64,000 bases of DNA. It comes from Streptomyces zhihengii (GTDB lineage Bacteria; Actinomycetota; Actinomycetes; Streptomycetales; Streptomycetaceae). The stretch covers positions 1,986,501 to 2,050,500 of the forward strand of contig NZ_JAFEJA010000002.1 in assembly GCF_016919245.1 (NCBI RefSeq), given 5' to 3'. Made by a program: the position numbers and the translations under genes. Below the pieces are notes generated by a model. The model saw only the letters and a list, made by a program, of their open reading frames with translations. It did not search any database and was not told the origin of the DNA. The number at the start of each line of letters is the position of its first letter. Within the stretch, counting starts at the first letter, position 1. Shown here piece by piece: positions 8,641 to 17,588 of this stretch.

Positions 8641-11600
8641 TCTGTCTCCTCGACCTTGTCGTTCGTCGGCTCGTCCTCGTGGATGTCCGCGAGCAGTCCT
8701 GCCCCTGCGGGAACGTGCCGACGGGGCGCGAAGCCAAGGAGTTCGGCGGCAAGATCGTCGGATCCGGGGTACTCGAGGTCATCGAGGATCTGTTCGCCGT
8801 CCCAGACCAGTAGCATGGCGGAGACGGTGTGGGACGCCTCGTCGTGCTTCATGTCGTAGTGGGAGATCTGCGGCACGTCAGGGTAGGTGATCCACAGGTC
8901 GTAGCCCGTCATGAAGAGGTCGAGGTCGAACTTGGCCGTGAGGGCGAGCAGGTCGGGGCGGTACTTCTCGTCAATGCCGGCGAAAGCTTCGTCGAGGGCG
9001 ATCAGCCGCGGGCAGGTGGGGTAGGCGGAGCTGTACTGCGCATGGGCGGCTGCGAAGAGCGGAAGGTGGATGGAGGCGGACTTCTCGCCGCCGGACATCA
9101 CGCTGTGCTTGGCCTTGGTGAGCAGTTCTCCCTTCTTCCGCTCCTCTTCGCTCATGCCCGCCCGGAACAGCCGGAGTTCGAACTTGCGCCAGGCGCGATA
9201 GTCCAGGACCTCAGCGATCACCTGCTGGTAGCTCCTCTTCTTGTCGGCAGCAGCCCTCGCGCGGATCTGGCTGCGCAGGTGGGAGCGGAGCTCGGCGAGT
9301 CCTGCCGGTCCGAGACCGGAGGCATCCTTGTCGAGAAGTTTGTTGACGGCCTGCTGGGAGTCGGTGAGTGCGTCGGAGGTGATCCAGTTGATGCCCACGG
9401 TGGTACCGGAGGACATCGGCTTGGAGCGGGTATCGGCGTCCATGCTTTTGACCAGGTCGCGGGCGGCGACGGTGCGATCATGGATTTGCTCGGCCAGCCC
9501 GGTCAGGAGCCCGTCCTCCAGGACGGTCCGTTCCCTGTCTTCCAGCAGTACGCTCTGATCGGCGAGCTGTTCGGCCAGGCGACGGGCGAAGTCCGTTACG
9601 GGGGCGGGGCCTTCGCTGTCGGTGACCCGGGCCAGGATGATGTCACCGGCCGGCTCCCACTCGAAGAGGTAACCCTGATCAGATTCCAGCAGGGCTGCCT
9701 CCAGCGCGGTGATAGCGCTAGAGATCTTGGATGTCACGGTCTTCAGGAGGCTCGCGGTGATCGGCCGGCCCCGGGTCGCCTCATCGAGCGCGTTGACCAA
9801 GGAAGCGACGGATGCGGGGACGACGCTCTGGGCGGCTTCGATGCCAGTGAGGGGAATGCCGGGCGAGGTCAGGCTGTCCATGAGGGCCTGGACTGCCTGC
9901 TCGGGGCTCGGCCACATGTCGTGGGGCAGCCAGATGGTCTCGGCGTTCGCTTCGAGGAGGCCGAGAAGGTCGGGCCGGGCATATGGCTCCAGCGTGAGCG
10001 TGGTGCGCACCTGCTCCGCCACGGCCGCGGCGAGTGCGGTACGGCCGAACTCCAGGGCATGGTCAGCCTTCAGAAGCCGGTCTCGATGCTCTTCCGCGTC
10101 CTTCTCCGCACGGTCGTACGTCTTCTGCGCCGTGGTGAGCTGCTCCTCCGCGTCCGTGATCTGCTGCAGAATCTCCTGCAGAGGAGCTTCGAGCGTCGCT
10201 TCCTGGGTGCGCAGACGTTCCTCCTGAACGGCGAACGCATCCCTACGCGCCTGTAGCGCCTCAGCCTGCTCTGAGCAGGACTCGGTCTGCGCTTCGATGA
10301 TCTCCTTGCGGCCGGCGATGTCGCGCTCGGCCGCACCGGCCTGCTCACGGCAGACGGAGAGCGCCTTGCCGGCGTCGGCGAAGTGGTCGATGGCCTGCGC
10401 GACGTTGTCCAGTTCCTCACGAAGCGTAGGCAGCCGTGCGGCCGTGGCAGCATGCCGAAGCTGTCGATTCTTCTCATGGGCGCGCGCAATCGCCCCGTCG
10501 AGCCGCTTGCGGGCTTCGGAGAGGCGGCGGCGTGCGCCGGCGGCCTTCTCCGCCACCACCGCCACCTGACCCACCGCCTGGATAATCGGTTGGGTGCGCG
10601 GGAGCTCATGCCGGGCGCGGTCGAAGTCGTTGCATGCTTCCTGCGCGTACCTCTGCTGCTCTTCGATGCCAGCGAGCTGAGCTTCCAGGACGGCGATGGA
10701 TTCTTCGAGCAGGCGCAGCCGCTCGCGCCGGCGGGCGGCTCGTGCCGTGGCCCCGATGTACTCCGGCTGATCCTTAGGATGCGCACCGACCTGGATGCCG
10801 AGGCAGAAGTGCGAGCCGGTCGTGACCGCAGGAGCGCGCAGCGCGCCGTCCGTCGCAGGGACGTCGTCCGTTACGGCGACGGACGCCAGGACAGCCTGTA
10901 CGGCCGCGGCGGAGACGAGCTGCTGATCTTCGACGACCAGTACGTTGGCCAGGGTGCGTCCGGTCGGCCGCTGCGCGGGAGGCAGTGGGCGCAGATAGGC
11001 GTCGCCGACCTTGTCGTGCAGTGCCTGGTCGGTCAGCGCACGGTCGGGGTGCAGCCAGGCGGTGAGCAGGCCGGCCGCGTACAGGGCGCCCTCCACCGCA
11101 GCCGCATGATCGTTGGGAACATCCTCGGCGAACCGCACAAGCTGCCACAACGGCGCACCGGGCCGCGCATCGCGGCTGGCGGGGCGCAGGTCGCTGGGCG
11201 GGGGCGCGTCGTCGCCTTCCGCTGCCACGGTGTCGCGCTCTGCTCGCCTGGATCGCAGGGCCTCCGCGACGTCGCTGTACTCCCGCTTCAAGTTCTCGAC
11301 GCGGGTCAGAGCACTGGTGCGGCGCTGGTCGGTGAGGGAACGAAACTCCTCCGGCAGCGAGGCCGCTTCGGGTTCCCCCACCGCGGCGATGGCAGTACAC
11401 AGTACGTCACCGTCGGCGGCGACCAAGACCGCGGTGTCATCACTGCCGCTCCAGCGGCTGATGAACTCCTCCAGCTCCTGGTCGGCCGTGGCGCGGACGA
11501 TCTCGAGCTTCTCAGCTGCTGCGGCGGATTGCCGCTCGGTCTCGGTCAGCTCACCGCTCGCCGCGTCAGCGTGCTCCTGCTCGCGCTCCTGGTCCTTCGC

Positions 11601-12956
11601 GGCGTTCTCGGACGCGCTGAGGTGGACGCGTACGTCCTCCACTTCGCTGCGACGCGCGGCAACCCGGCCTGCCACGTCCGTGTCCAGATCGGCACCGAGA
11701 TCCAGTGTGTCGTCGTCGTGCAGGACGCCGCAGCGGCGCGCCGCGTCCATGAGACTGTGGGTATGCCGAGAAGCGGCCTTGCGCAGCTCATCGTGTCTCA
11801 GGAGAGCCCGTTCAGCCTCGCCTTTGAGGGCAGCCAAGCCCTCCTGGGCCCGGTTGAGGTGGCGGCCACTCTCCACGATGCCCTGGCGCTCGTTGCGTAC
11901 GCGATCGCGCAGCTCCTCGAGACCGTTCTGCTGCTTGATAGCGTCGTGGTTCTTGTACTCGGCCAGGCTCGCGCTGAGCTCTTTGCGCCGGCGCTCGGCG
12001 GTATCGCGCTCATGCTGTGAGGAGGCCAGCTGCCGCTCGGCGGTGCGGTGGTCCTCCGCCGCCTCCATGATCGTCTCGCACCGCGCGGCTGTGTCCTGAA
12101 TGCGCCCGGTGACCTGGTCCACGCGGTCACGGGCATGGGCGCGCAGATAACTGGAGTATTCACGCAGGAAGGTCCGGACCGCGGTGTCCGCCCCCGTCAG
12201 TGCGTTGAGGAGCGCTTGGATCTCGGCGAGGTTCTCGAAATCGCGGGCGGCCTGCAGGATGAGGTCCTCGTCGACGGGGCGCAGGCCGGCGGTGAGGGTG
12301 TCGGACACCTTGACCGGGTCGAGGTCCTTGGCCAGCAGAGGACGCCGTAGCTGGAGCAGAAGGTTGACCAGCTGGTTGTAGCGCTCGCGGCCCAGCCCGA
12401 ACAGCCGGTCATCGATCGCCTCCCGGTACGCCTCCGCCGTAGCGTAGGTGGCTCCTTCACCCAGGAGCTTCTTCAGAGCGTTCTCCCGCAGCGGGCGCGA
12501 GGCGGCGTCCAGCAGGCCGAAGTCGGTGCCGACTCGGCCGTCGGTGACGAAGAAGAAGCGGGCCGGCGTTGACATCGGCTTGGTCACCCGCATGCCGATC
12601 CCCACAGTGACGGCTTCGAGGGCCTCTCCGTCGGGTGCGGTGCGGGCGAACTCCATCCATACATAGCCGTATGCGGACTCCTGCCCCTTGTAGAGCAGGT
12701 TCGACTTCATGGTGCGTTCCTCGCCGCTGAACGGATCGAGACGCCGCGCGTCGAGGACACCGTCCAGGACCAGGGGGAAGAGAACCTCCAGGGCCTTGGT
12801 CTTGCCAGAACCGTTGTGCCCGCGAAGGACCAGGCGGCCGTCGGCGAAGACGAACTCCTCGTCGGTGTAGTCCCATAGGCCGATCACTCCGGCGCGGGTG
12901 GGCTTGAAGCGGACCTCCGACTGGTCAGCGGTGCGGGAGTGAGGGATGAGCTTCAT
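8637..12956 (-). CDS. jetC: Wadjet JetC, SMC/MukB-like ATPase (TIGR02680 type)
   Basis: This 1439-residue protein has SMC-like architecture. Walker A is GHNGSGKT at residues 46-53. Long, charged, presumably coiled-coil arms flank a central hinge-like insertion (around LWQLVRFAEDVPNDHAAAV). The C-terminal ATPase half has the signature MSGGEKSASIHLPL and Walker B RLIALDEAFAG. JetC drives loop extrusion in Wadjet condensin-like complexes. Its start overlaps the jetB stop by four bases (12953-12956) and its stop overlaps the jetD start. The length and the DUF2397/DUF2398 partner genes point to the actinobacterial subtype I believe is called type III. Long antisense open frames across it are GC artefacts. 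Confidence 0.9.
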   Translation of the reverse strand: MKLIPHSRTADQSEVRFKPTRAGVIGLWDYTDEEFVFADGRLVLRGHNGSGKTKALEVLFPLVLDGVLDARRLDPFSGEERTMKSNLLYKGQESAYGYVWMEFARTAPDGEALEAVTVGIGMRVTKPMSTPARFFFVTDGRVGTDFGLLDAASRPLRENALKKLLGEGATYATAEAYREAIDDRLFGLGRERYNQLVNLLLQLRRPLLAKDLDPVKVSDTLTAGLRPVDEDLILQAARDFENLAEIQALLNALTGADTAVRTFLREYSSYLRAHARDRVDQVTGRIQDTAARCETIMEAAEDHRTAERQLASSQHERDTAERRRKELSASLAEYKNHDAIKQQNGLEELRDRVRNERQGIVESGRHLNRAQEGLAALKGEAERALLRHDELRKAASRHTHSLMDAARRCGVLHDDDTLDLGADLDTDVAGRVAARRSEVEDVRVHLSASENAAKDQEREQEHADAASGELTETERQSAAAAEKLEIVRATADQELEEFISRWSGSDDTAVLVAADGDVLCTAIAAVGEPEAASLPEEFRSLTDQRRTSALTRVENLKREYSDVAEALRSRRAERDTVAAEGDDAPPPSDLRPASRDARPGAPLWQLVRFAEDVPNDHAAAVEGALYAAGLLTAWLHPDRALTDQALHDKVGDAYLRPLPPAQRPTGRTLANVLVVEDQQLVSAAAVQAVLASVAVTDDVPATDGALRAPAVTTGSHFCLGIQVGAHPKDQPEYIGATARAARRRERLRLLEESIAVLEAQLAGIEEQQRYAQEACNDFDRARHELPRTQPIIQAVGQVAVVAEKAAGARRRLSEARKRLDGAIARAHEKNRQLRHAATAARLPTLREELDNVAQAIDHFADAGKALSVCREQAGAAERDIAGRKEIIEAQTESCSEQAEALQARRDAFAVQEERLRTQEATLEAPLQEILQQITDAEEQLTTAQKTYDRAEKDAEEHRDRLLKADHALEFGRTALAAAVAEQVRTTLTLEPYARPDLLGLLEANAETIWLPHDMWPSPEQAVQALMDSLTSPGIPLTGIEAAQSVVPASVASLVNALDEATRGRPITASLLKTVTSKISSAITALEAALLESDQGYLFEWEPAGDIILARVTDSEGPAPVTDFARRLAEQLADQSVLLEDRERTVLEDGLLTGLAEQIHDRTVAARDLVKSMDADTRSKPMSSGTTVGINWITSDALTDSQQAVNKLLDKDASGLGPAGLAELRSHLRSQIRARAAADKKRSYQQVIAEVLDYRAWRKFELRLFRAGMSEEERKKGELLTKAKHSVMSGGEKSASIHLPLFAAAHAQYSSAYPTCPRLIALDEAFAGIDEKYRPDLLALTAKFDLDLFMTGYDLWITYPDVPQISHYDMKHDEASHTVSAMLLVWDGEQILDDLEYPGSDDLAAELLGFAPRRHVPAGAGLLADIHEDEPTNDKVEETE

Positions 12957-14374
12957 CGAGAGGTTTCCTCAGTGGGGAAGTCAAGAGCGAACTGGCCGTC
13001 GTGCGCGGGGCGCGGTAGGACGGCGGTGATATTGCGGTAGCGGCCGGCCGCGGGCCGGACCAGAATCCCGCCGGGGACGATGTGGACCAGGCGCAGGTCC
13101 GCCAGGAGCGCGACCGCCTCCGCCAGTAGCCCGCCAGGATCGGCCTGCCACTTGTTGGTGAAGGACGAGGGGCCGAACTCTTCATAGAGCTCGGTGATCA
13201 TCTGCTCCAGCGTGCCGTCTTCCACGAAGGGCAAGCCCGTCTGCCCCTCATGCTCCCGGGCGTCCGGATCAGCCTCGGCCGCGTGCTCGCCATCGTCCGC
13301 ATGCGGGTCGTGTGCCAAGGCTTCGAGCGTGCCCGCCTGCGGCAGGGCCATATCGATGCGGCTGAGCAGGTCTGCGTGTTCCTCTCCTGGATCGGTGGGC
13401 AGGAGGTAGTGAAGGCTGCTGGCCCGGTCCGGGTCTTCCCGCAGGTCTGCGATCTTCGCGAGTATCAGCCCGGCAGTCCGGTTAACGGCTCCGCCGCGGC
13501 CGGGGAACCGCTTGTCCGTAAAGTGCCCTGTGGTGTCTACGAGCATGATGCCCTCGGCCCGGCGCTCGACAGGCAACCCGGTCAGCCGTGCGATGTCCTC
13601 GGCCAGGGTGGGCTGGCGCAGTGCTATCGAGGTCTCCGCGTCGGTCTCGCTGAAGTAGACCACCGGGTACTCGATCAGCAGCCGACGGGCTCGCTGGGCA
13701 GCAAAGCGGCGACGGGGGTCGCGCCCGGTGCCGGCGGTCGGAGTGTCCAACAGTCCAGCAGCGCTGACCAGGTGCTGCAGCGGTTTGTTCGGCCGGAAAA
13801 GCGCCGCGCAGGTGTCGTGGTCGATGTCGAACAGCGCGTCCCCGCGGTCGTGGTCACGGGCCCAGTCCTCCATGGAGCCATCGGAGGTCCGCAGTGCACC
13901 CCGGTCGACGAGCCAGTCCATCACGTCAACGACCGCGTCCTTGTGACCTGGTGCGGTCGCATCGAAGCCCAAGTGCTCGATCGTGTTCGCGGACGGCGTG
14001 AGCAGTTTGACGAGATCGGCGAGGTTGATCTCGACGCGCGACCTGTGCAGGCAGGCCAAGATCAGGCAGAGGTAGGCCAGCCGCCGCCGGTCGAAGGGTC
14101 GCTTGCTCTTCACCGTGAGGAACGCCTGGCTGGCGTCGAAGGCGTCCAGCCGCCGCAGCAGCCGTGCGTGACGGGCGCTGGTCTGCAAGGAGTAGCCGAA
14201 CAGGTCACGGAAGTCTTTGGCCAGTTCGTCGGCCCATTGCAGCACCAGCGCAAGCGCCTTGGCCCGCGGGTAGCTCTCGGTGACGACGCCATGCAGCAGC
14301 ATGAGCCGGGCCGCTTGCTGGTACGAGCCAAGGTCTGCGGTCTCCACGGAGGCGGCTACGCGATGGGCGGGCAT
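12953..14374 (-). CDS. jetB: Wadjet JetB, DUF2398 (TIGR02678) family
   Basis: This 473-residue protein matches the TIGR02678/DUF2398 pattern. It has an N-terminal helical region with RLAYLCLILACLHRSRVEI, a central RRLLIEYPVVYFSETD segment, and ADLRLVHIVPGGILVRPAAGRYRN near the end (quoted in parts of the C-terminal winged-helix-like region). JetB is predicted to be the MukE-like kleisin-associated subunit of the Wadjet complex. A Glu/Asp-rich low-complexity insertion lies near residues 355-380. The start codon shares one base with the jetA stop (14374), and its stop overlaps jetC by four bases. Confidence 0.85.
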   Translation of the reverse strand: MPAHRVAASVETADLGSYQQAARLMLLHGVVTESYPRAKALALVLQWADELAKDFRDLFGYSLQTSARHARLLRRLDAFDASQAFLTVKSKRPFDRRRLAYLCLILACLHRSRVEINLADLVKLLTPSANTIEHLGFDATAPGHKDAVVDVMDWLVDRGALRTSDGSMEDWARDHDRGDALFDIDHDTCAALFRPNKPLQHLVSAAGLLDTPTAGTGRDPRRRFAAQRARRLLIEYPVVYFSETDAETSIALRQPTLAEDIARLTGLPVERRAEGIMLVDTTGHFTDKRFPGRGGAVNRTAGLILAKIADLREDPDRASSLHYLLPTDPGEEHADLLSRIDMALPQAGTLEALAHDPHADDGEHAAEADPDAREHEGQTGLPFVEDGTLEQMITELYEEFGPSSFTNKWQADPGGLLAEAVALLADLRLVHIVPGGILVRPAAGRYRNITAVLPRPAHDGQFALDFPTEETSR

Positions 14375-15942
14375 CAGGATGTCTCCGTTCGGCTTCGGCG
14401 CATCGCACCATGGGGCTTGATCTCCAGGGCGAAGCCGGGCAGGTGCAGCGTGCCGGTCTCGGTCCGCAGCTGGCTGCCGCGCTCGTTCGGGATCAGGCGC
14501 AGCGTCAGGACGTCGCTGCTGCCGGTGCCGGAACGCAGTCGGCTCGCGACGACCGTTCGCACCTGCAGGGCACGGGTCAGCAGCTTGAGCACGGCGCGGG
14601 TCTCCGCCTCGTTCAGCACCCGGTTGTGCGGCCCATGGTCCAGGAGATCCTTCGCGGCCTCCCGGTCCGCGGCCCGATCCGCCAACTGCTGCTCACGTAG
14701 CCGGGCATGGGCACCACGGCGGGTACGGACCGGTTGCGGGCCACCCGGTGCTGGCCGCTTGCCGTGCCGGAACAGGCTGATGCTGACCTCTACACCAGGC
14801 GCATCCCACCACGTCGTCCGCGGCGAGATCTGGTCATCGTCGCCGTGGGCACCCGACAGATGACGTACCGAGCGGAGGTCGAAGGCGGCGGACACGAGGG
14901 CGTTCGCAGCCTGCTCATCCGGCGCAGCCGCTGCCCAGGCGGCAAGGTGCCGGAGTTGGGTGGTCCGGCTCACCCCTCCTCGACGTGACTCCGTCACCTG
15001 CCGCAGCAGGGCGATGACCCCCGAAATGGCCGTGCGCGTAGCGCCTTGCAAATGGGCGGCTTTGGTCTCCGCGTGGCCGTCCGCCAAGAACCATTGGCGC
15101 AGCCCGATCCAGCGCCGCCGCCAGTCCTCCAGGCGTGCGGACGGCCGCATCATGGGCCGCTCATCCACTGCGGCGGCCCGCTCCAGCAAGGTCTCGACCC
15201 CGGTGTCTTCCACCTCGTATACGGCCTCGGCCAGCCGGGGCGCGTAGCGCTCCAGTTCCGCTGTGAACTCACTCATGTGTGCCAGCAGCGCGTGCTTGTA
15301 GCGCAGGAACGTCTCGGGAGAGACATCCGTCGTGCGCGCCACGTCGTTCAGGGTCAGATAGAAGCGCGCCGCCCGCTGGGTCATGTCCTCCAGCACGCTG
15401 TCGAGGCGTGCGAGCTTGCGGTACACCTCGTCCCGGTCACCCTCCCGGTTCGCTGCTGCCAGCGACTTGAAGTCCGTCAGGATGTCCGCGAAGATCAGCC
15501 GCGACAGGTTCGCGTCCTGTACGCGGGAGCCGATGACCTCCTCCACCGCGCGGTAGACGCGGTAGCCGATCTCCGTGAACTGGTAGACCGATTGCCGGTT
15601 CCGGTATGCGGCAAGATTGCCGCACCGCAACGGATCTTCCACTCGATAGAGGACCTGCTCGTCGTCCGAGGAGAGGTTGTCGAGCATGCCCCGCAGATTC
15701 AGATCCGCAGCAGACGGTACCTCGTCGTGCTCTGTGGCGAGCTCCTTCAACGTGTTCGCCACGTCGTCAGGGTGAACCTGTAACTGGTGTACCGCTCGCA
15801 GTACGTTCATCGCACGCAGCACCCACAAATATGCGACAGGATCATCGCGCTGCGTGAAGTTGAACAGTCGCAGGCGGTCGCCCACCGTCAACGAATCAAG
15901 ATCGAATGACTCGGAGACTCCAGAGTCATCACGCTGGAACAC
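14374..15942 (-). CDS. jetA: Wadjet JetA, DUF2397 (TIGR02677) family
   Basis: The first gene of the operon encodes 522 residues resembling TIGR02677/DUF2397. The N-terminal segment reads LRLFNFTQRDDPVAYLWVLR, followed by YQFTEIGYRVYRAVEEVIG, and the C-terminus is rich in Arg and Ala. JetA is the MukF/kleisin-like subunit that bridges the JetC heads. The start at 15942 gives the expected N-terminus. The 342 bases upstream, between jetA and the 3' end of the APH-like gene, must hold the operon promoter, but I see no convincing consensus there. With jetB, jetC and jetD this makes a complete four-gene defence system. Confidence 0.85.
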   Translation of the reverse strand: MFQRDDSGVSESFDLDSLTVGDRLRLFNFTQRDDPVAYLWVLRAMNVLRAVHQLQVHPDDVANTLKELATEHDEVPSAADLNLRGMLDNLSSDDEQVLYRVEDPLRCGNLAAYRNRQSVYQFTEIGYRVYRAVEEVIGSRVQDANLSRLIFADILTDFKSLAAANREGDRDEVYRKLARLDSVLEDMTQRAARFYLTLNDVARTTDVSPETFLRYKHALLAHMSEFTAELERYAPRLAEAVYEVEDTGVETLLERAAAVDERPMMRPSARLEDWRRRWIGLRQWFLADGHAETKAAHLQGATRTAISGVIALLRQVTESRRGGVSRTTQLRHLAAWAAAAPDEQAANALVSAAFDLRSVRHLSGAHGDDDQISPRTTWWDAPGVEVSISLFRHGKRPAPGGPQPVRTRRGAHARLREQQLADRAADREAAKDLLDHGPHNRVLNEAETRAVLKLLTRALQVRTVVASRLRSGTGSSDVLTLRLIPNERGSQLRTETGTLHLPGFALEIKPHGAMRRSRTETS

Positions 15943-16284
15943 TTACGCCGCCCCTCATCTCGGCACGCATTGCGCATACCCTGACAGACACCACTGACAA
16001 TCGAGGCCGGAAGAGAAGCGGCTTCCCCCTCTTCAGCGCTCTCGGCAGAATCGAACGGCCTCGCCTCCTTCGATCGTTTGGCCGCCTCGACTCGTTGCCG
16101 CCACCCTCGCGAGTTTCGGCAACGCCCTCGCCATCGCCCGCGAGCCGATGCGCCTGGAATGGGGCGACTGAAACCAAGTTCCTGGCCACGATCTTCCAGA
16201 CTGTTGGATACGCAGAGTCGCCGCTCAGTTAGCGGTGAACAGCGAGGGCCTGCGAGAGGTCGTGGTTCACGAGGGAAGGAGTGG
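15943..16284 (-). other. intergenic region upstream of jetA
   Basis: No convincing gene lies in these 342 bases; small open frames on both strands lack ribosome sites and recognisable motifs. The region must contain the jetABCD promoter and the 3' end of the APH-gene transcript, but I could not identify -10/-35 boxes or a strong hairpin. Confidence 0.4.
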
Positions 16285-17061
16285 TTATAACTCTCCCCCC
16301 AGGCGAGCCCGGCCGCGGTGCCGTACGACTGGATCGGTGCTGAGGGCTGCGTCGGCGAACTGATGAATGCGCCAGTACATCTGGAACCTGCGGACGGCGT
16401 TCGGAGTGGGCTGGTGGGCAACCTGAAGCACACGGGTTGGATCGGTGAGGTCGAGACGGACGGCCAGGCGGGCGAGGTCGGACAGCGGGTCGCCGAAGGC
16501 GGCGAGTTCCCAGTCCAGTAGCAGTGATCCGCCGGCCGCGGGCCTGACGAGGTGGCCCGGCTGCAGGTCGTGGTGCAGCAGTCTGGGCTCGATGTCCAGG
16601 TCCGTGGTGTCGAGTTGGCGGCGGACGGCCGCCGCGGCGGGCGCGAGGTCAGGTGCGGCAGTTGTGTACGTGTCGAGACGGCCGTGAAGGTAGTGGTGCC
16701 AGGTGCGGTACTGCCGGGCTCCGGCGAGCCGACCGGCATGGGGGCCCGTGATGCGGTGGACAGCGGCGAAGGGGCCGGCCAGCTCGTGAAGGAGCTGGTC
16801 GGCGGGGACGGGCTCAGCGTGGACCGCGGTCTGCGCGGTCCACGCCGGACTGCCCCCGGGACCGGCCCCGAGGAGCTCGGGAGCCGGGCCACCGTGCAAG
16901 GTGAGGAGGGCCAGGGCGGCGGCCTCGTTGGCGGCGCGGTTCGGGTCGCTGTAGTGCTTGAGTACATACGGCACGGGGCCGTCGACGTACCAGACGCGGT
17001 TGGCCTGTCCGGTCGTGATCTCTCGGGCGCCGTCAGGGACCCTGCCGTCTATCGCCGCCAC
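16285..17061 (-). CDS. aminoglycoside phosphotransferase (APH)-fold kinase
   Basis: The protein (258 residues, GTG start) has the APH/choline-kinase fold. VLKHY near residue 35 supplies the ATP-binding Lys. The catalytic loop reads RLLHHDLQPGHLVRP (an HHDLQPGH form of the HGDxxxxN loop), and the metal site is LLLDWELAAFGDPLSDLA. In such families the substrate may be an antibiotic, a sugar, choline or a protein side chain. It is the last gene of the glycosyltransferase operon, four bases after a Nudix gene, so a sugar or lipid-head-group substrate is likelier than drug resistance. That role is inference from context. Confidence 0.75.
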   Translation of the reverse strand: MAAIDGRVPDGAREITTGQANRVWYVDGPVPYVLKHYSDPNRAANEAAALALLTLHGGPAPELLGAGPGGSPAWTAQTAVHAEPVPADQLLHELAGPFAAVHRITGPHAGRLAGARQYRTWHHYLHGRLDTYTTAAPDLAPAAAAVRRQLDTTDLDIEPRLLHHDLQPGHLVRPAAGGSLLLDWELAAFGDPLSDLARLAVRLDLTDPTRVLQVAHQPTPNAVRRFQMYWRIHQFADAALSTDPVVRHRGRARLGGEL

Positions 17062-17065
17062 GGGT

Positions 17066-17545
17066 TCAGGCGACGTCGCCGAGATAGCCGGATGAGGGCT
17101 GGCCCGTGGCGAGGGCGGCGATCGGCTGCCGGAGGGCGTGGGGCAGCAGGTTCAGACCGGGAACCTTCTCCAGTTCCACCCATTCCAGACCGGTCTGCAC
17201 GTCATCTTCGGCGTGTCCGCCGAGGCGACCGGGGTCGCCTTCGGGGGTGCAGTGGAAGATCGCTTCGATGCGGTGGGTGCCGGCCTCGGTGTCGGCATGG
17301 TCGTGGTTGGCGCCGATGTACTCGCGAAGCCACAGCAGCTTGTCCACGGTGACGGTCAGGCCGGTTTCCTCGTGGACTTCGCGGCGGGCAGTCTGGTCGA
17401 GGGGCTCGCCGGGGTTCTGGCCGCCGCCGGGCAGGAAGTAGCAGTCCTGGCCTTCCCAGTTGGCTCGTTGGAGCAGGACCTGACCATCGTGGACGACGAC
17501 GGCTTTGGCGGAGGTGCGGATGGTCGGGGTGACAGGCTCGGCCAC
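17066..17545 (-). CDS. Nudix hydrolase
   Basis: This 159-residue protein has a canonical Nudix box: GGGQNPGEPLDQTARREVHEETG, named here through its G, E and REVHEETG residues at roughly positions 41-63. TIRTSAKAVVVHDGQVLLQR before the box is the usual first beta hairpin. Later strands (HRIEAIFHC) complete the fold. It lies 43 bases after the GT2 gene and four bases before the APH-like gene on the same strand. In this operon it might hydrolyse a nucleotide-sugar or similar intermediate; the substrate is unknown. Confidence 0.82.
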   Translation of the reverse strand: MAEPVTPTIRTSAKAVVVHDGQVLLQRANWEGQDCYFLPGGGQNPGEPLDQTARREVHEETGLTVTVDKLLWLREYIGANHDHADTEAGTHRIEAIFHCTPEGDPGRLGGHAEDDVQTGLEWVELEKVPGLNLLPHALRQPIAALATGQPSSGYLGDVA

Positions 17546-17588
17546 GAGTGGGCTCCAACTCTGCTTCGGTGGTGGGTGGGAAGGGTTG

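Noticed and set aside
8829..14863. Long plus-strand frames opposite jetC and jetB
   Set aside because: They are mirror frames of intact Wadjet genes and lack motifs.
16285..17061. Antibiotic resistance role for the APH-like kinase
   Set aside because: The fold fits, but its place in a glycosyltransferase operon and its variant HHDLQPGH loop make a metabolic role likelier.
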